Numbered from the stretch's first letter, positions 8,953-18,705 are shown. The stretch is DNA of 64,000 bases from Cellvibrio polysaccharolyticus (GCF_015182315.1 NZ_PRDL01000001.1:2666001-2730000); one strand, 5' to 3'. Numbers and translations: made by a program. The notes: generated by a model not told the origin, from the sequence alone.

Positions 8953-9812
8953 TGAGCAACACCCAAAAAACTCGTCAGTTTTTTTCCAATGTGTTCGCGT
9001 CAAAAGCACTCTTGTGGTTGATAGTGGCGCTGGTGCTGATCAACGGATTATTCCCGGTGATGTGGATTTTTCTCACCTCGTTGAAAACCGAAATAGAGCT
9101 GACTGCCACGCCCATTACCTGGCTACCGCAGCAAGCCTCGCTGGTTAATTATCAGCAAGCTTTTAGCGAACAGCCGCTGTTGTTATTTCTTGGCAACAGC
9201 CTGGCGATTGCCTTCCTGTCGGCCTTGCTCGCGCTGGTAATTTCTATTGGCGCTGCCTACGCCTTTGCGCGGCTGGCATTGCCCAAAGCAGGCTTGTTGC
9301 TGGTGGGGTTGATTGCTCTTGCCATGTGCCCGCCCGCCACCTTGCAAGTTCCGTTATTTGAAATGATGCGCAGCCTGGGTTTGCTCAACACCTGGCTGGC
9401 ATTGATTCTGCCGAATGCGGTACTCAGTTTGCCAGTGTGCATTCTGGTGCTGGTGGCTTTTTTTAAAAGCCTGCCGGAAAGCCTTGAACACGCGGCGATG
9501 CTCGACGGTTGCAGCCGCCTCAGCGCGCTCTGGCGCATTGTGCTGCCGCTTTCCTTACCCGGTGTGATTACCGCCGGCACCCTGGCGTTTGTAAATGCCT
9601 GGGACGAATTTTTATTGGCGCTGGTGCTTAACGCCGCGCCTGAAAACCGAACCCTACCCGTGGGAATTTTGTTTTACCAGGGCGAATTTACCTTTCCCTG
9701 GCCGCTTATTTCAGCAGCACTGATCGTAGGTATTGTGCCGCTGGTGGTGTTGATTGCTTTTTCCCAGCAACGGCTGGTCGGCAATCTCACCGCTGGCGGC
9801 ATGAAAGGCTAA
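8952..9812 (+). CDS. Sugar ABC transporter permease (MalG type)
   Basis: 286-residue second permease with six predicted transmembrane helices and an EAA-like loop (EHAAMLDGCSRLSALWRIVLP, central part about residues 180-200). The C-terminus ends with the hydrophilic tail typical of MalG-like proteins (GNLTAGGMKG). It begins within the stop codon of the first permease. Following it are 112 bp before the TonB receptor, which may therefore be co-transcribed or have its own promoter. No terminator hairpin is evident in that gap, favouring read-through. Confidence 0.92.
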   Translation: MSNTQKTRQFFSNVFASKALLWLIVALVLINGLFPVMWIFLTSLKTEIELTATPITWLPQQASLVNYQQAFSEQPLLLFLGNSLAIAFLSALLALVISIGAAYAFARLALPKAGLLLVGLIALAMCPPATLQVPLFEMMRSLGLLNTWLALILPNAVLSLPVCILVLVAFFKSLPESLEHAAMLDGCSRLSALWRIVLPLSLPGVITAGTLAFVNAWDEFLLALVLNAAPENRTLPVGILFYQGEFTFPWPLISAALIVGIVPLVVLIAFSQQRLVGNLTAGGMKG

Positions 9813-9924
9813 CCACCACCAAAGCCTCGCTGTGCAAAGCGCATAACACGCACGCCCCGGCGATCAGTTTTGTATTCACCACTTGTTACGCGCCCGGAAA
9901 ATACCAGGCGCTTTGGGAGACATC

Positions 9925-12231
9925 ATGAGTTACCGCAACGCCACACAACACACTATCCCTTATTTCCGTCTTCGCCCGTTGGCACTGGCTACCGCGCTGG
10001 TTGCCACACTTCCAGGCATTGCTCTGGCACAAAGCACTGGCAATAACTCTTCCAGAAATATTACCGACGCCAGCCAGCTGGAAACCATTACCGTTACCGC
10101 TACCCGCCGTGCAGAGTCGCTACAAAATGTTCCCATTGCGGTTTCAGTGCTCAAAGGCGACGAGCTTGCGAAAACCAACCGCAACAGTGTTGCCACCATC
10201 GCTGCTGTGGTGCCCACCCTGAACTTTCGCACCAACGCTTCGAATAAAGATGCCTCTTTATTTGTGCGCGGTGTAGGTACCATTTCTACGTCACCGGGTG
10301 TTGAGCCAACTGTGTCTACGGTTATTGACGGTGTGGTTTATGCCCGTGCGGGTCAGGCGACCCTGGATTTATTTAATATCGAACGTGTTGAAGTGTTGCG
10401 CGGCCCGCAAGGCACGCTCTTTGGTAAAAATGCCTCTGCCGGTGTGCTCAATATTGTCACCAAAGAGCCCACCACAGACACCAGCGGTTTTATCGACACA
10501 TCCTATTTTGGTGGCGGTGATGAAAAGCGGATCAGCGCCGGCATTTCCGGTTCCTTAAGTGATAACGCCCGCGCTTCGCTGGCCGTGCTGTGGGGTGATT
10601 ACGATGGCAACGTCACCAACCTTTTTAATGGCGATAACGTGAATGGCTACAGCAAGGAAGGCATCCGCGGCAAACTGGTATTAACACCGTCCGACGATTT
10701 AAAAGTCACCCTCTCTGCTGACTACCTGAAGTCGGACGATACCATCCCGGTAGGTGTGCTCTACCGCAATAGCACCGCGGCCTACCCCACGGGCGTTATT
10801 ACACCGACCAACCCCGCACTGGTGGCAGGAGGCGCACCAGTGGTTGCCAGCGAAGACAATCGCATCATCAACCAAAACCTTAAAACCCGTGTTGACGATG
10901 TAAACCAGGGTTTCTCTGCTCAATTGGATTGGTCACTGGGCGAGCATACCTTAACGTCCATCACCGCTTACCGCACTTGGGAAAATACCCAGATTCAGGA
11001 CGGCGACCGCCTGCCAGCGATTCTTCCTGGCGTACAGGCACAATCGCATGACCGGGGAGATGTAGACTTCAATCAATTCTCCCAGGAATTGCGACTGGCC
11101 TCGCCGAAAGATAATTTTATTGAATACGTCGCCGGTTTATATTTCCTCACAACCGAAGATGAACAACGCTATCAGCGTGACATTATTACCGCCACGGGCG
11201 TACCGCACACCGGCGTGGCAGATTACAACGTCGATACCACCAGCTACTCGGTATTTGGTGAAACCACTTTCAACATCACTGACCGCTTCCGCACTCTGGC
11301 CGGCTTGCGCTGGACTAATGACGACATTGAATTTGATCATGTACGCGTTTCTACCTCTGACGTATCACAACCGGGTATTCGCCCGGGCGAGTCAGGTTCT
11401 GGCAGCACCCGCGAAGACGAAGTGTCTGGCCGTGTGGGTGTCGAGTTTGACCTGAATGATGAAATAGTTACTTACCTCACCTATTCACAAGGCTATAAAG
11501 GCCCGGCATACAACGTATTTTTTAACGCAGCTACCGTGAATGGTGATTACCTTCCGCTCGCACCGGAAACGTCTGAATCCGTAGAGCTGGGTTTAAAATC
11601 CACGCTGTTTGATAATCGCTTGCGCTTTAATGCCGCCATTTTTGACACGCAATATGACAACTACCAGGCCAACTTCCGCGATGTGGTGGGCGGTACGGTG
11701 GTCACCCGATTGATCAATGCCGGCGAAGTTTCTTCAAAAGGTGTGGAAGTGGATTTTGAAGCAAAAATCACGTCGCAATTTACCTTGTCAGGCGCCATCG
11801 CAAAAATTGATGCCCGTATTGACGACTTCAAAATTCCGGTGGGTTTAACCCCGGCACAAATCGCAGCGGCCAGCGTCAATGGCAAACCCTTGCCCTTTTC
11901 ACCGGATGTAAAAGGCAGCTTGCAAGCCACTTACCTGATTGAACTCAACAACGGCTTGCAGGTGGAATTGGGAACCGACTACAACTGGCAAAGCAAAGTG
12001 CAATACGACCTGAGCCAAACTCCGGATACCATTCAAGGTTCTTATGGCATCTGGAATGCCAGCGTTGCCTTGTCTGACCCGGCTCAAGGCTGGCGCGTTG
12101 CGTTGCTGGGCAAAAACCTCGCGGACGAGTCTTATGCCTCTTTCCTGCAACAAGCTAACGGCGCTCTTTATCGCGCGGTACCCCGCGATGATGAACGCTA
12201 CTTTGGCGTGAATGCGCGCTGGGATTTTTAA
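9925..12231 (+). CDS. TonB-dependent receptor with transporter operon
   Basis: 768-residue outer-membrane receptor. I chose ATG 9925 because GGGAGA lies just before it and a signal peptide follows (cleavage near GIALA). The TonB box and plug entry LETITVTATRRAESLQ are near residues 50-65, plug motif IERVEVLRGPQGTLFGKNAS near 155-175, and a 22-strand barrel follows, ending RYFGVNARWDF. It groups by motif with the broad FecA/BtuB-like importers that carry iron complexes, vitamins or carbohydrates. Lying directly downstream of an ABC sugar importer and before a monooxygenase, it probably brings the same substrate through the outer membrane. Only 33 bp separate it from the next gene. Confidence 0.9.
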   Translation: MSYRNATQHTIPYFRLRPLALATALVATLPGIALAQSTGNNSSRNITDASQLETITVTATRRAESLQNVPIAVSVLKGDELAKTNRNSVATIAAVVPTLNFRTNASNKDASLFVRGVGTISTSPGVEPTVSTVIDGVVYARAGQATLDLFNIERVEVLRGPQGTLFGKNASAGVLNIVTKEPTTDTSGFIDTSYFGGGDEKRISAGISGSLSDNARASLAVLWGDYDGNVTNLFNGDNVNGYSKEGIRGKLVLTPSDDLKVTLSADYLKSDDTIPVGVLYRNSTAAYPTGVITPTNPALVAGGAPVVASEDNRIINQNLKTRVDDVNQGFSAQLDWSLGEHTLTSITAYRTWENTQIQDGDRLPAILPGVQAQSHDRGDVDFNQFSQELRLASPKDNFIEYVAGLYFLTTEDEQRYQRDIITATGVPHTGVADYNVDTTSYSVFGETTFNITDRFRTLAGLRWTNDDIEFDHVRVSTSDVSQPGIRPGESGSGSTREDEVSGRVGVEFDLNDEIVTYLTYSQGYKGPAYNVFFNAATVNGDYLPLAPETSESVELGLKSTLFDNRLRFNAAIFDTQYDNYQANFRDVVGGTVVTRLINAGEVSSKGVEVDFEAKITSQFTLSGAIAKIDARIDDFKIPVGLTPAQIAAASVNGKPLPFSPDVKGSLQATYLIELNNGLQVELGTDYNWQSKVQYDLSQTPDTIQGSYGIWNASVALSDPAQGWRVALLGKNLADESYASFLQQANGALYRAVPRDDERYFGVNARWDF

Positions 12232-12264
12232 AAAATCAGAATGTATTTTTAAAACAGGATTGTT

Positions 12265-13620
12265 ATGACATCGTCAATCGATTCGCCAACAGAAAAAACG
12301 GCAACCCGAAAAATTAAACTCGGGGCCTTTTTAATCCCCACCGGACATCACGTTGGCGCCTGGCGCCATCCTGATGTACCGGCAGACAGCGGGCTTAATT
12401 TTTCGCACTACAAACAGTTGGCGCAAACTGCCGAGCGCGCCTTATTCGATGCCGTATTTGTGGCCGATAACGTAGCGGTTACTCTGGGCAAAGGTGCCGA
12501 CAAAGTCGCACGCGCCGATTACTTTGAACCACTGACATTGATGGCGGCACTGTCTGCGGTTACCGAGCATATCGGTCTGGTTTGCACACAAACCACCAGC
12601 TTTAACGAGCCGTACCACATTGCCCGAAAATTTGCCTCGCTGGATTATTTAAGCGGGGGCCGTGCGGGCTGGAATCTGGTTACGTCCGATGCCGCCGCTG
12701 AAGCCACCAACTTTGGCCGCGCCGAACATTTTGCCCACGCAGAACGTTACGAGCGCGCCGAAGAGTTTTTTGAAGTGGTCAGCGGTTTATGGGACAGCTG
12801 GGATGACGATGCCTTTGTTCGCAACAAAGCCAGCGGCCAATACTACGATCCGCAGAAATTGCATGTATTGAATCATACCGGCAAACATTTTTCGGTGAGC
12901 GGGCCGCTTAATGTGGCGCGCCCGGTACAAGGTCGTCCGGTTACTGTACAGGCAGGCTCCTCCGAGGCAGGCCGTGCATTGGCCGCTCGTACCGCTGATG
13001 TGGTATTTACGGCGCATCCGGCGCTGGCACCGGCACAGGATTTTTATCGCGATATCAAAAATCGCGCGGCGCAATTCGGTCGCGACCCCGACTCTGTAAA
13101 AATCATGCCGGGTATTTATGTGGTGGTAGGAAAAACTGCTGAGGACGCCCGGCAAAAATTTGAGCAGTTGCAACAACTCATCGAGCCGGAAGCCGGTTTG
13201 GCGTTGTTAGGGCGAATGATTGGCAACTTTGATCTGAGCGGTTATCCGCTGGACGAACCCTTGCCGCAACTTCCCCTTACCGAAACCGGGCAGCGCAGCC
13301 GCCAGGCATTGCTCACCAGTTTGGCAAAAGATGGCAACCTCACCCTTCGTCAGTTGTATACCCGCATTGCCGGTGGCCGCGGCCATAATGTGGTGATCGG
13401 CACCGCCGAAACGGTTGCCGATGTGATGCAGGAATGGTTTGAGCAAGGTGCGGCAGATGGATTTAATGTGCTGTCGCCCATGTTGCCGAGCGGCTTGACT
13501 GACTTTGCAGATCTGGTAGTTCCCGAGCTGCAAAAACGCGGATTATTCAGAACCGAATACGAAGGCAGCACCCTGCGCGATAACCTTGGCTTAAACCGTC
13601 CGGAAAGCCGTTACCGGTAG
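12265..13620 (+). CDS. FMN-dependent monooxygenase, NtaA/SnaA/DszA family
   Basis: 451-residue bacterial-luciferase-fold monooxygenase. The N-terminus (LGAFLIPTGHHVGAWRHP) and the motifs FVADNVAV, SGGRAGWNLVTS and VQAGSSEAGRALAARTADVVF are characteristic of the NtaA/SnaA/DszA branch, which uses reduced FMN from a separate reductase and O2. Known members attack nitrilotriacetate, dibenzothiophene sulfone, pristinamycin and similar compounds. Length is normal for the family. No flavin reductase gene is adjacent, so the FMNH2 supply must come from elsewhere. Placement 33 bp behind the receptor and before a strong terminator suggests it is the catabolic end of the uptake operon. Start ATG has AGGA upstream. 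Confidence 0.9.
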   Translation: MTSSIDSPTEKTATRKIKLGAFLIPTGHHVGAWRHPDVPADSGLNFSHYKQLAQTAERALFDAVFVADNVAVTLGKGADKVARADYFEPLTLMAALSAVTEHIGLVCTQTTSFNEPYHIARKFASLDYLSGGRAGWNLVTSDAAAEATNFGRAEHFAHAERYERAEEFFEVVSGLWDSWDDDAFVRNKASGQYYDPQKLHVLNHTGKHFSVSGPLNVARPVQGRPVTVQAGSSEAGRALAARTADVVFTAHPALAPAQDFYRDIKNRAAQFGRDPDSVKIMPGIYVVVGKTAEDARQKFEQLQQLIEPEAGLALLGRMIGNFDLSGYPLDEPLPQLPLTETGQRSRQALLTSLAKDGNLTLRQLYTRIAGGRGHNVVIGTAETVADVMQEWFEQGAADGFNVLSPMLPSGLTDFADLVVPELQKRGLFRTEYEGSTLRDNLGLNRPESRYR

Positions 13621-13659
13621 ATTTGGCCTGCCAAAAAGCGGCCAAAACAACTGCCTTGC

Positions 13660-13701
13660 AAAAACGCCCATCATCCCTGAAAGGGTTTGATGGGCGTTTT
13701 T
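13660..13701. terminator. Bidirectional terminator after the monooxygenase
   Basis: AAAAACGCCCATCA (13660-13673) pairs with TGATGGGCGTTTTT (13688-13701), a 14-bp stem with A/T ends usable in both directions. It separates the uptake operon from the convergent gene ending at 13718. Confidence 0.9.
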
Positions 13702-13717
13702 AGTGGGCAGAATAACG

Positions 13718-15241
13718 CTATTGTCTTTCCCAAAAGCGCTGATTCATTTTGAAAATATTTTTCTCCAGCACTGAAAAATACTTAAGCGCCTTGCGGAATT
13801 TTGGCAAATCACAGGCAGGCACTTCATACACCTCTGCGTCGTAACCGTCGGTATCCTGGGTGTATAAAATGGGCTTGAGGCTACCATCCATCGCTTCTTC
13901 CAAATCAATGTGATAAAAGTCGTAAACCTCTTCACCATCTTCATCATCTGGCAGTTGCTGCACCAGGCTGATACGAGCGCATTGCTCTTCCTCTTTATTT
14001 TCTACCCGGAACTGCCATTGCGCACCGCGGATATAAAGTGATGCATCATCGTCATCGCTGTAATATTTCTTGCCGTGGTATTGCGCCAGAGGAAGATTCA
14101 TCATTTCTTCAAATTTTTCTCGCGATACCTGACTGAAAAATGCCGCTTGCAAGCTGATCATTTCCGAATATTCGCGCAGCAATATTGGCCAGTTTTCCAG
14201 CAAAAAATCCCTGTAGCTTTGTTCGGTGTTGCCGTCTATCGGTTGCCAATTATCATTATCACCGTCTTCAATCACTTTAAAGGCGGTGGAGAGCACATAT
14301 TTCTTTTTGCCGGTCAGCGCGCCATAGAGGCTTTTTTGCTCCGCCAAATACACCATACAGGCGAAAGATTCGCCCGACTGAAAATAGGCCAATATCGAAT
14401 CCGGCTGGCCGTGAATCATAAACACCCGTTTATAAACGCTACCGCTCCAATACTGTATATAAAGCTCGTCGCCCGCCTCAGGCGCCCAGCCGGTTAATAC
14501 CTTGCTCTGCGCAAAACGCCGCAGATTTTCTTCACTGAGTGCTTCATCGTTAAAGAAAAAGGGAATTTCCGGTGGCGTGTTATCCGGTGTTTCAATGGTA
14601 TCCAGCAACAAAGGGGAGGATTGGGCGAGTGCCGTAAAAATAGCCGTGGTATTCAACCAGCATTTCCATGACCAGATATCGTCATTATCCAGCTCATCGG
14701 GGGTTAATAAAAACTCCGGGCGGAATAACTGCTGCAAATACTCAATATCACTGAAATCATCGTCAGCATCGTCCCACAGCAGATGAGCAATGTGAATATT
14801 GTCTTCGCTTTGGAAGCGCTGGCGGTCTACCCCGTAATCGGTATTAATAAATACCCTGGCCCGAATACTGCCCTTCACTAACAGGCTACCGTGATTATAA
14901 TCGCCCCAGAAAAGGTCTTTTACTGTCAGATTGCCCGTTACAAAAATTTCCTGGCCGCCCACCACCAGGTTATCGACGTCGAGATTACCCAGCACAATCA
15001 AACCGGTAGAGCCGTCGGTTTCGGCGTTAAATAGTTGGCTTGCTTTCAGGTTGCCATTCACCACGATAAACGGGTAAAAATCGTCCGTTTCGTCAACCGC
15101 ATAAGCTTCATCAAGATCCAGCGGCTTATGCCACTGCTGATCACCGTCAAAGAAAATAATGTCGCACTGGTAGTCTTGCTGTTTGTACCAGCAATCTTCC
15201 GGAATCAGATGTTTAATGGCTTGGTAGGCAACCTTTTTCAT
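13718..15241 (-). CDS. Large acidic protein with beta-solenoid-like repeats
   Basis: 507-residue cytoplasmic protein of unknown function. I chose ATG 15241 (GAGG 5 bp upstream) over the TTG 15 bp earlier. The first ~60 residues include a conserved-looking MKKVAYQAIKHLIPEDCWYK start. Between about 60 and 140 there are short repeats of the form IVVNGNLKA, LIVLGNLDVDNL, IFVTGNLTVKDL and LLVKGSIRARV. These resemble the stacked strands of polymer-forming/bactofilin-like solenoids. The rest is strongly acidic (many D/E pairs) with no recognised enzyme motif, signal peptide or membrane helix. It is transcribed alone toward the terminator at 13660-13701. No function is assigned. Confidence 0.65.
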   Translation of the reverse strand: MKKVAYQAIKHLIPEDCWYKQQDYQCDIIFFDGDQQWHKPLDLDEAYAVDETDDFYPFIVVNGNLKASQLFNAETDGSTGLIVLGNLDVDNLVVGGQEIFVTGNLTVKDLFWGDYNHGSLLVKGSIRARVFINTDYGVDRQRFQSEDNIHIAHLLWDDADDDFSDIEYLQQLFRPEFLLTPDELDNDDIWSWKCWLNTTAIFTALAQSSPLLLDTIETPDNTPPEIPFFFNDEALSEENLRRFAQSKVLTGWAPEAGDELYIQYWSGSVYKRVFMIHGQPDSILAYFQSGESFACMVYLAEQKSLYGALTGKKKYVLSTAFKVIEDGDNDNWQPIDGNTEQSYRDFLLENWPILLREYSEMISLQAAFFSQVSREKFEEMMNLPLAQYHGKKYYSDDDDASLYIRGAQWQFRVENKEEEQCARISLVQQLPDDEDGEEVYDFYHIDLEEAMDGSLKPILYTQDTDGYDAEVYEVPACDLPKFRKALKYFSVLEKNIFKMNQRFWERQ

Positions 15242-15298
15242 ACTTTCCTCTATCAATGGCTTGCAGGCATCCGTTTCGCGGTTATCAAATCACCATCA

Positions 15299-15610
15299 CT
15301 AAAGACGGGTAACTACCTGAAAGATTACCGTGCACCCCACAAATACGACGACCGCAACCAGCGCCGCATAGTGAATGAGTTGGCGCGCATCTTTGGCGGC
15401 TTGTTGTCGTTGCAAGGTAAGTTCATAGGACAACTGGGCAACGGCGTCTTTCACTTCGAAGGCGGCTTTATCGAGTGCCAGCGACATTTCCTGAACACCG
15501 CGATCCAGCGCACGGTCTATCATCGGCTCGACTTTTTCGTCCATGAGTTTGCCCATGGATTCGTTGACCTGTTCAAGTTCTTTGGTCCAATCGGTTTCAA
15601 GCCAGGCCAT
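15299..15610 (-). CDS. Small coiled-coil protein with C-terminal membrane helix
   Basis: 103-residue protein of unknown family. About residues 5-75 are a highly charged, heptad-like helix (KLMDEKVEPMIDRALDRGVQE and onward). Residues about 78-100 form one hydrophobic helix ending VVTRL. This suggests a tail-anchored inner-membrane protein with a cytoplasmic coiled coil. The ATG at 15610 has GAGGAA about 10 bp upstream. It precedes the solenoid-like gene on the same strand by 57 bp and could be co-transcribed with it. No function can be inferred. Confidence 0.6.
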   Translation of the reverse strand: MAWLETDWTKELEQVNESMGKLMDEKVEPMIDRALDRGVQEMSLALDKAAFEVKDAVAQLSYELTLQRQQAAKDARQLIHYAALVAVVVFVGCTVIFQVVTRL

Positions 15611-15711
15611 GATGGGAATTCCTCTGCAAAAATATCTACCTTAACAGCTTTTGGTAGAAACGGACGACTTGAAAAGCCGCCATACCTTTTGACCAATGCC
15701 TCAAATTTGAA

Positions 15712-15746
15712 AAATAAAAAAGGCGCGCAGCTTAAACTGCGCGCCT
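15712..15746 (-). terminator. Terminator of the GH16 gene
   Basis: AGGCGCGCAG (15721-15730) and CTGCGCGCCT (15737-15746) form a 10-bp stem. On the minus strand it is followed by TTTTTATTTTTC. It lies about 55 bp after the stop of the laminarinase gene. Confidence 0.88.
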
Positions 15747-15800
15747 CATGTCAGCACAATCCCCGTGTGACGTCAGGAGGTTTGCTCCAACACTGTCGAC

Positions 15801-18266
15801 TCAGGGAAGCGTCCAGCGAATATTATCCAATTGCAAATGAACACCTTGTTGCTGACCCCAGAGTGGCAAGAGTACAAAAGGTGTATCAATTTTGCTCAAA
15901 TCCAATCCGCCCGCTACCAGGTCAGCAACCGGCACAGTGATCGTTTCCCAACCATTTTCGCCTACCCGGCCGATAGGAATATCACCCGACGAACAGGGGT
16001 TAACACAATCGGCTTTTACTACCAGCCCGCCGGTATTGCTGCCGTAATCCAGCACGTTGATATCAAAACTCAGTGTGCCTGCTTGCAGGGCTGTGGCGTT
16101 GTAAGGCGTAGTGGATTGAAAAAATACAATGCCATTTTGCGCCGCACTGGTGAATTGCACATCAACTACTTTGCCGCGCGCCGGCTCATCAGCATCTACC
16201 ACAGCGGTTACTACATGAGGCCCGGCAGTTTGCCAAATGCCAAGGCCAAAATCCCACAGGGCATCCACGTCGTCATTAAATACGTCAAAGGTTTCGGTGA
16301 GATTTACCGCTTCAGGAATGGGGTTGATATCACAACCACCATTGACATCGGCAAGGCAAACAATGCGAATATTATTCAATTGAATATGGGCGTTACCGCG
16401 AATCGGCTCAATTAAAAACGGGTTAACAATGTGCGTGTAATCAGCGGTGGGCCGCCAGGCTTCACCATCATTGCCTTCCATGGTGTAAAAACGCACTGAC
16501 ACTTCTGACCACTCACCGGTTGGCGGTACATCAATTTCGTGAAAGCTCAGGTTGGGCCAGCCGCTATCCAGTTTAATACGCAAACCGGCACCGGCATCAA
16601 TGCTTAACACCCGCAAATCAAATTTCATCTCTCCGAGATTTTTTACCCGGCTGTGTAAATTGTCACCAAAATGAAGGCCATTGGTTGACGTCAAAAATGC
16701 ACTGCCGGCGCCATTGAATTGAATATCCCACAGCGTTTGATCACCGTCTGCATAGGCCGGGTTGGAAACCACCGTGCCAGCATCCGGGTAAAAACCCGGG
16801 GTTAATATTTCAGTAACCGGCGCACCGTCTTTGTCTTCAAGCTGCAAGGTTTCAACACCATCGCGAAATAAAGACATTTCGGCACGCACATCTGCCGGTG
16901 GCGCATGACCGACCACTTCTGTTGCCTGGTCGCCAATAGTCGCGCAACCTTTGCCGGTTAGCGGGTCATTGGCACACTGATAAACGCGTACAAAATCCAC
17001 TTCCATGGCTTGCGGGAAAACGCCCGAGGGTTCCGGCTCCGGCAGGAAAGAGGCACCTACCGCCACGTTCAACACAATATGAAATAACTCATCAAATGGC
17101 TGCGCACCGCTGCCCACTTGATAACCACGCTGCTGGCCGCCCCAGTAATAGGTGAACCAGCCTGCGGAGGTTTGTGTGGCGAAATGGTGATCATCCAGGT
17201 ACCAGCGAATTTCGCCTTCTTCCCATTCAACGCTGTAAGTATGAAATTCTTCCCACACATTGGCCGGTGGCGTGTAACCCGCGCCGCTGTATTGATTCCA
17301 TGGCCAGGAAAAACCGTAATGCAGTGTGCCGTGCACTTCATTTTCCGGGCCGAAATCGCTGTGCCCGGGCGCGAAAATTTCCAGAATATCTATCTCCCCG
17401 GAATGCGGCCAGGCACCGTAAACGGTTTGCGATGGTAGCGCCCAAATGGCGGGCCATAAACCTTTACCGAACGGAAGTTTGGCGCGTATTTCCATGCGGC
17501 CGTATTTCCAGTCGGCCATGCCACGGGTACGCAACCGTGCCGATGAATAAGGTTTACACACGGAAACATCGTTGGGGTTGTAGTTGGGGTCTTCCTGGTT
17601 AGTGGCCGGGCCGCAGTTATGTTCGCGGTGCGCAACCAGGTTCAAAATACCGTTATCCACGAAACTGTTTTTCGGGTCATCGGTGTAGCATTGGAATTCC
17701 CCATTGCCGCCGCCCCAGCAGTTCACTTCGTTTTCCCATTTGCTGCGATCAATGTCGGCGCTGTCAAATTCATCGCTCCATACCAACGCCCACCCATTGG
17801 CGGTGCCTGCCGCCGAACTGGAGCTGGCCGCTTCACTGGATGCGTCACTGCTGGAACTTGCCAGCTCACTGGATGCTTCACTGCTTTCGACGCTGCTGCT
17901 TGCCTCACTGGAGCTGGCCGGTGTCGCAGAAGACATACTTGATGCCTGGCTGGAAATAACCAGTACCGCCGAACTTACCGCCCGCGAAGAAATACTGCTG
18001 CTGGATAGCGCACTACTGGAAGACAGGCTGCTGGAAGAACTCTGGCTGGAGACAAGGCTGCTACTGGCGGACGACTCACTGCTGTGGCTGGAAACCACTT
18101 CTTCGGCAGGCGCACTACTCACCACCGCTACCGCTGAAGAAGCAATGCTGCTGGCTACACTGGCAACAACACTGCTGCTGGCATTATTGCTGTTTGAGCT
18201 ACCGCCACAGGCAGTGAGCGCAAGCATCAGGCTGACGCCTGCCGCAAGGGGAAATGCTGATTTCAT
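15801..18266 (-). CDS. Lipoprotein GH16 laminarinase/beta-glucanase
   Basis: 821-residue outer-surface lipoprotein. ATG 18266 is chosen (GAGGT 7 bp upstream); the signal peptide ends in the lipobox LTAC with lipidated Cys20. Residues about 23-153 are an unusually long Ser-rich linker. The GH16 domain is about 160-431, with the catalytic signature GEIDILEIF (nucleophile E291, acid/base E296) and WPAIWALP typical of endo-beta-1,3-glucanases. Two C-terminal modules follow (about 455-650 and 665-821), each beta-rich and ending in a QLDNIRW- or QLNNIRI-type strand, resembling ExoP/galactose-binding-like glucan-binding modules. Predicted role: hydrolysis of laminarin or mixed-link beta-glucan while tethered to the cell. 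It is monocistronic. Confidence 0.92.
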   Translation of the reverse strand: MKSAFPLAAGVSLMLALTACGGSSNSNNASSSVVASVASSIASSAVAVVSSAPAEEVVSSHSSESSASSSLVSSQSSSSSLSSSSALSSSSISSRAVSSAVLVISSQASSMSSATPASSSEASSSVESSEASSELASSSSDASSEAASSSSAAGTANGWALVWSDEFDSADIDRSKWENEVNCWGGGNGEFQCYTDDPKNSFVDNGILNLVAHREHNCGPATNQEDPNYNPNDVSVCKPYSSARLRTRGMADWKYGRMEIRAKLPFGKGLWPAIWALPSQTVYGAWPHSGEIDILEIFAPGHSDFGPENEVHGTLHYGFSWPWNQYSGAGYTPPANVWEEFHTYSVEWEEGEIRWYLDDHHFATQTSAGWFTYYWGGQQRGYQVGSGAQPFDELFHIVLNVAVGASFLPEPEPSGVFPQAMEVDFVRVYQCANDPLTGKGCATIGDQATEVVGHAPPADVRAEMSLFRDGVETLQLEDKDGAPVTEILTPGFYPDAGTVVSNPAYADGDQTLWDIQFNGAGSAFLTSTNGLHFGDNLHSRVKNLGEMKFDLRVLSIDAGAGLRIKLDSGWPNLSFHEIDVPPTGEWSEVSVRFYTMEGNDGEAWRPTADYTHIVNPFLIEPIRGNAHIQLNNIRIVCLADVNGGCDINPIPEAVNLTETFDVFNDDVDALWDFGLGIWQTAGPHVVTAVVDADEPARGKVVDVQFTSAAQNGIVFFQSTTPYNATALQAGTLSFDINVLDYGSNTGGLVVKADCVNPCSSGDIPIGRVGENGWETITVPVADLVAGGLDLSKIDTPFVLLPLWGQQQGVHLQLDNIRWTLP

Positions 18267-18705
18267 ATTGACCTCATTATTGGAATACGCATTCACGGTT
18301 TTATTTATTGTTAAAAACGGAACAGGGGAATGCAGGTTTGGCTGGTGCCGGCAGGATGAAAGGAACCGATGCTTTTTCCGAATTATGGTGTTATGAAAAA
18401 GTCGATGAACAATGATTTCACGCTGCGTTGAATATCATCACCCACCATGGAGCCGGGGTCGTCCCACTTTGGTAGCAGCCATCAACATGACACCATTCCA
18501 CTTTACGCAACCAAATATGGGAATGATTTGCCCGCCATGGAATACCGCCGGTTCACAATCGCGCAGACATGGGCAAGGCTACGGCAACAAATAGAAAGGC
18601 AAACTGAACAGGCAGCGAATTGATCAAGCGGGATATTGAAGAGAGACAATTTGAAGAGAGCGACTTGAAGAGCAACGGTTAAAGAGAAACGAAGCTACAG
18701 GAGAA
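18267..18705. other. Non-coding region between GH16 gene and MerR regulator
   Basis: About 440 bp holding the GH16 promoter and leader on the minus strand. A 60-codon plus-strand frame (18412-18594) has no coding character or ribosome binding site. From about 18600 to 18720 the plus strand is purine-rich with loose repeats of TTGAAGAGAG/TTGAAGAGC (near 18638, 18652, 18665). No further gene is supported. Confidence 0.45.

Noticed and set aside
12941..12970. TGTACA box inside the monooxygenase gene.
   Set aside because: Single occurrence within coding sequence, no partner at 18 bp, no promoter; expected by chance.
17704..18396. 230-codon plus-strand frame, Leu/Glu-rich, opposite the GH16 linker.
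   Set aside because: Poly-Ser coding read backwards gives this composition; the minus-strand protein has clear domains.
18412..18594. 60-codon plus-strand frame in the GH16/MerR gap.
   Set aside because: No ribosome binding site, no coding bias, and it overlaps the GH16 promoter region.
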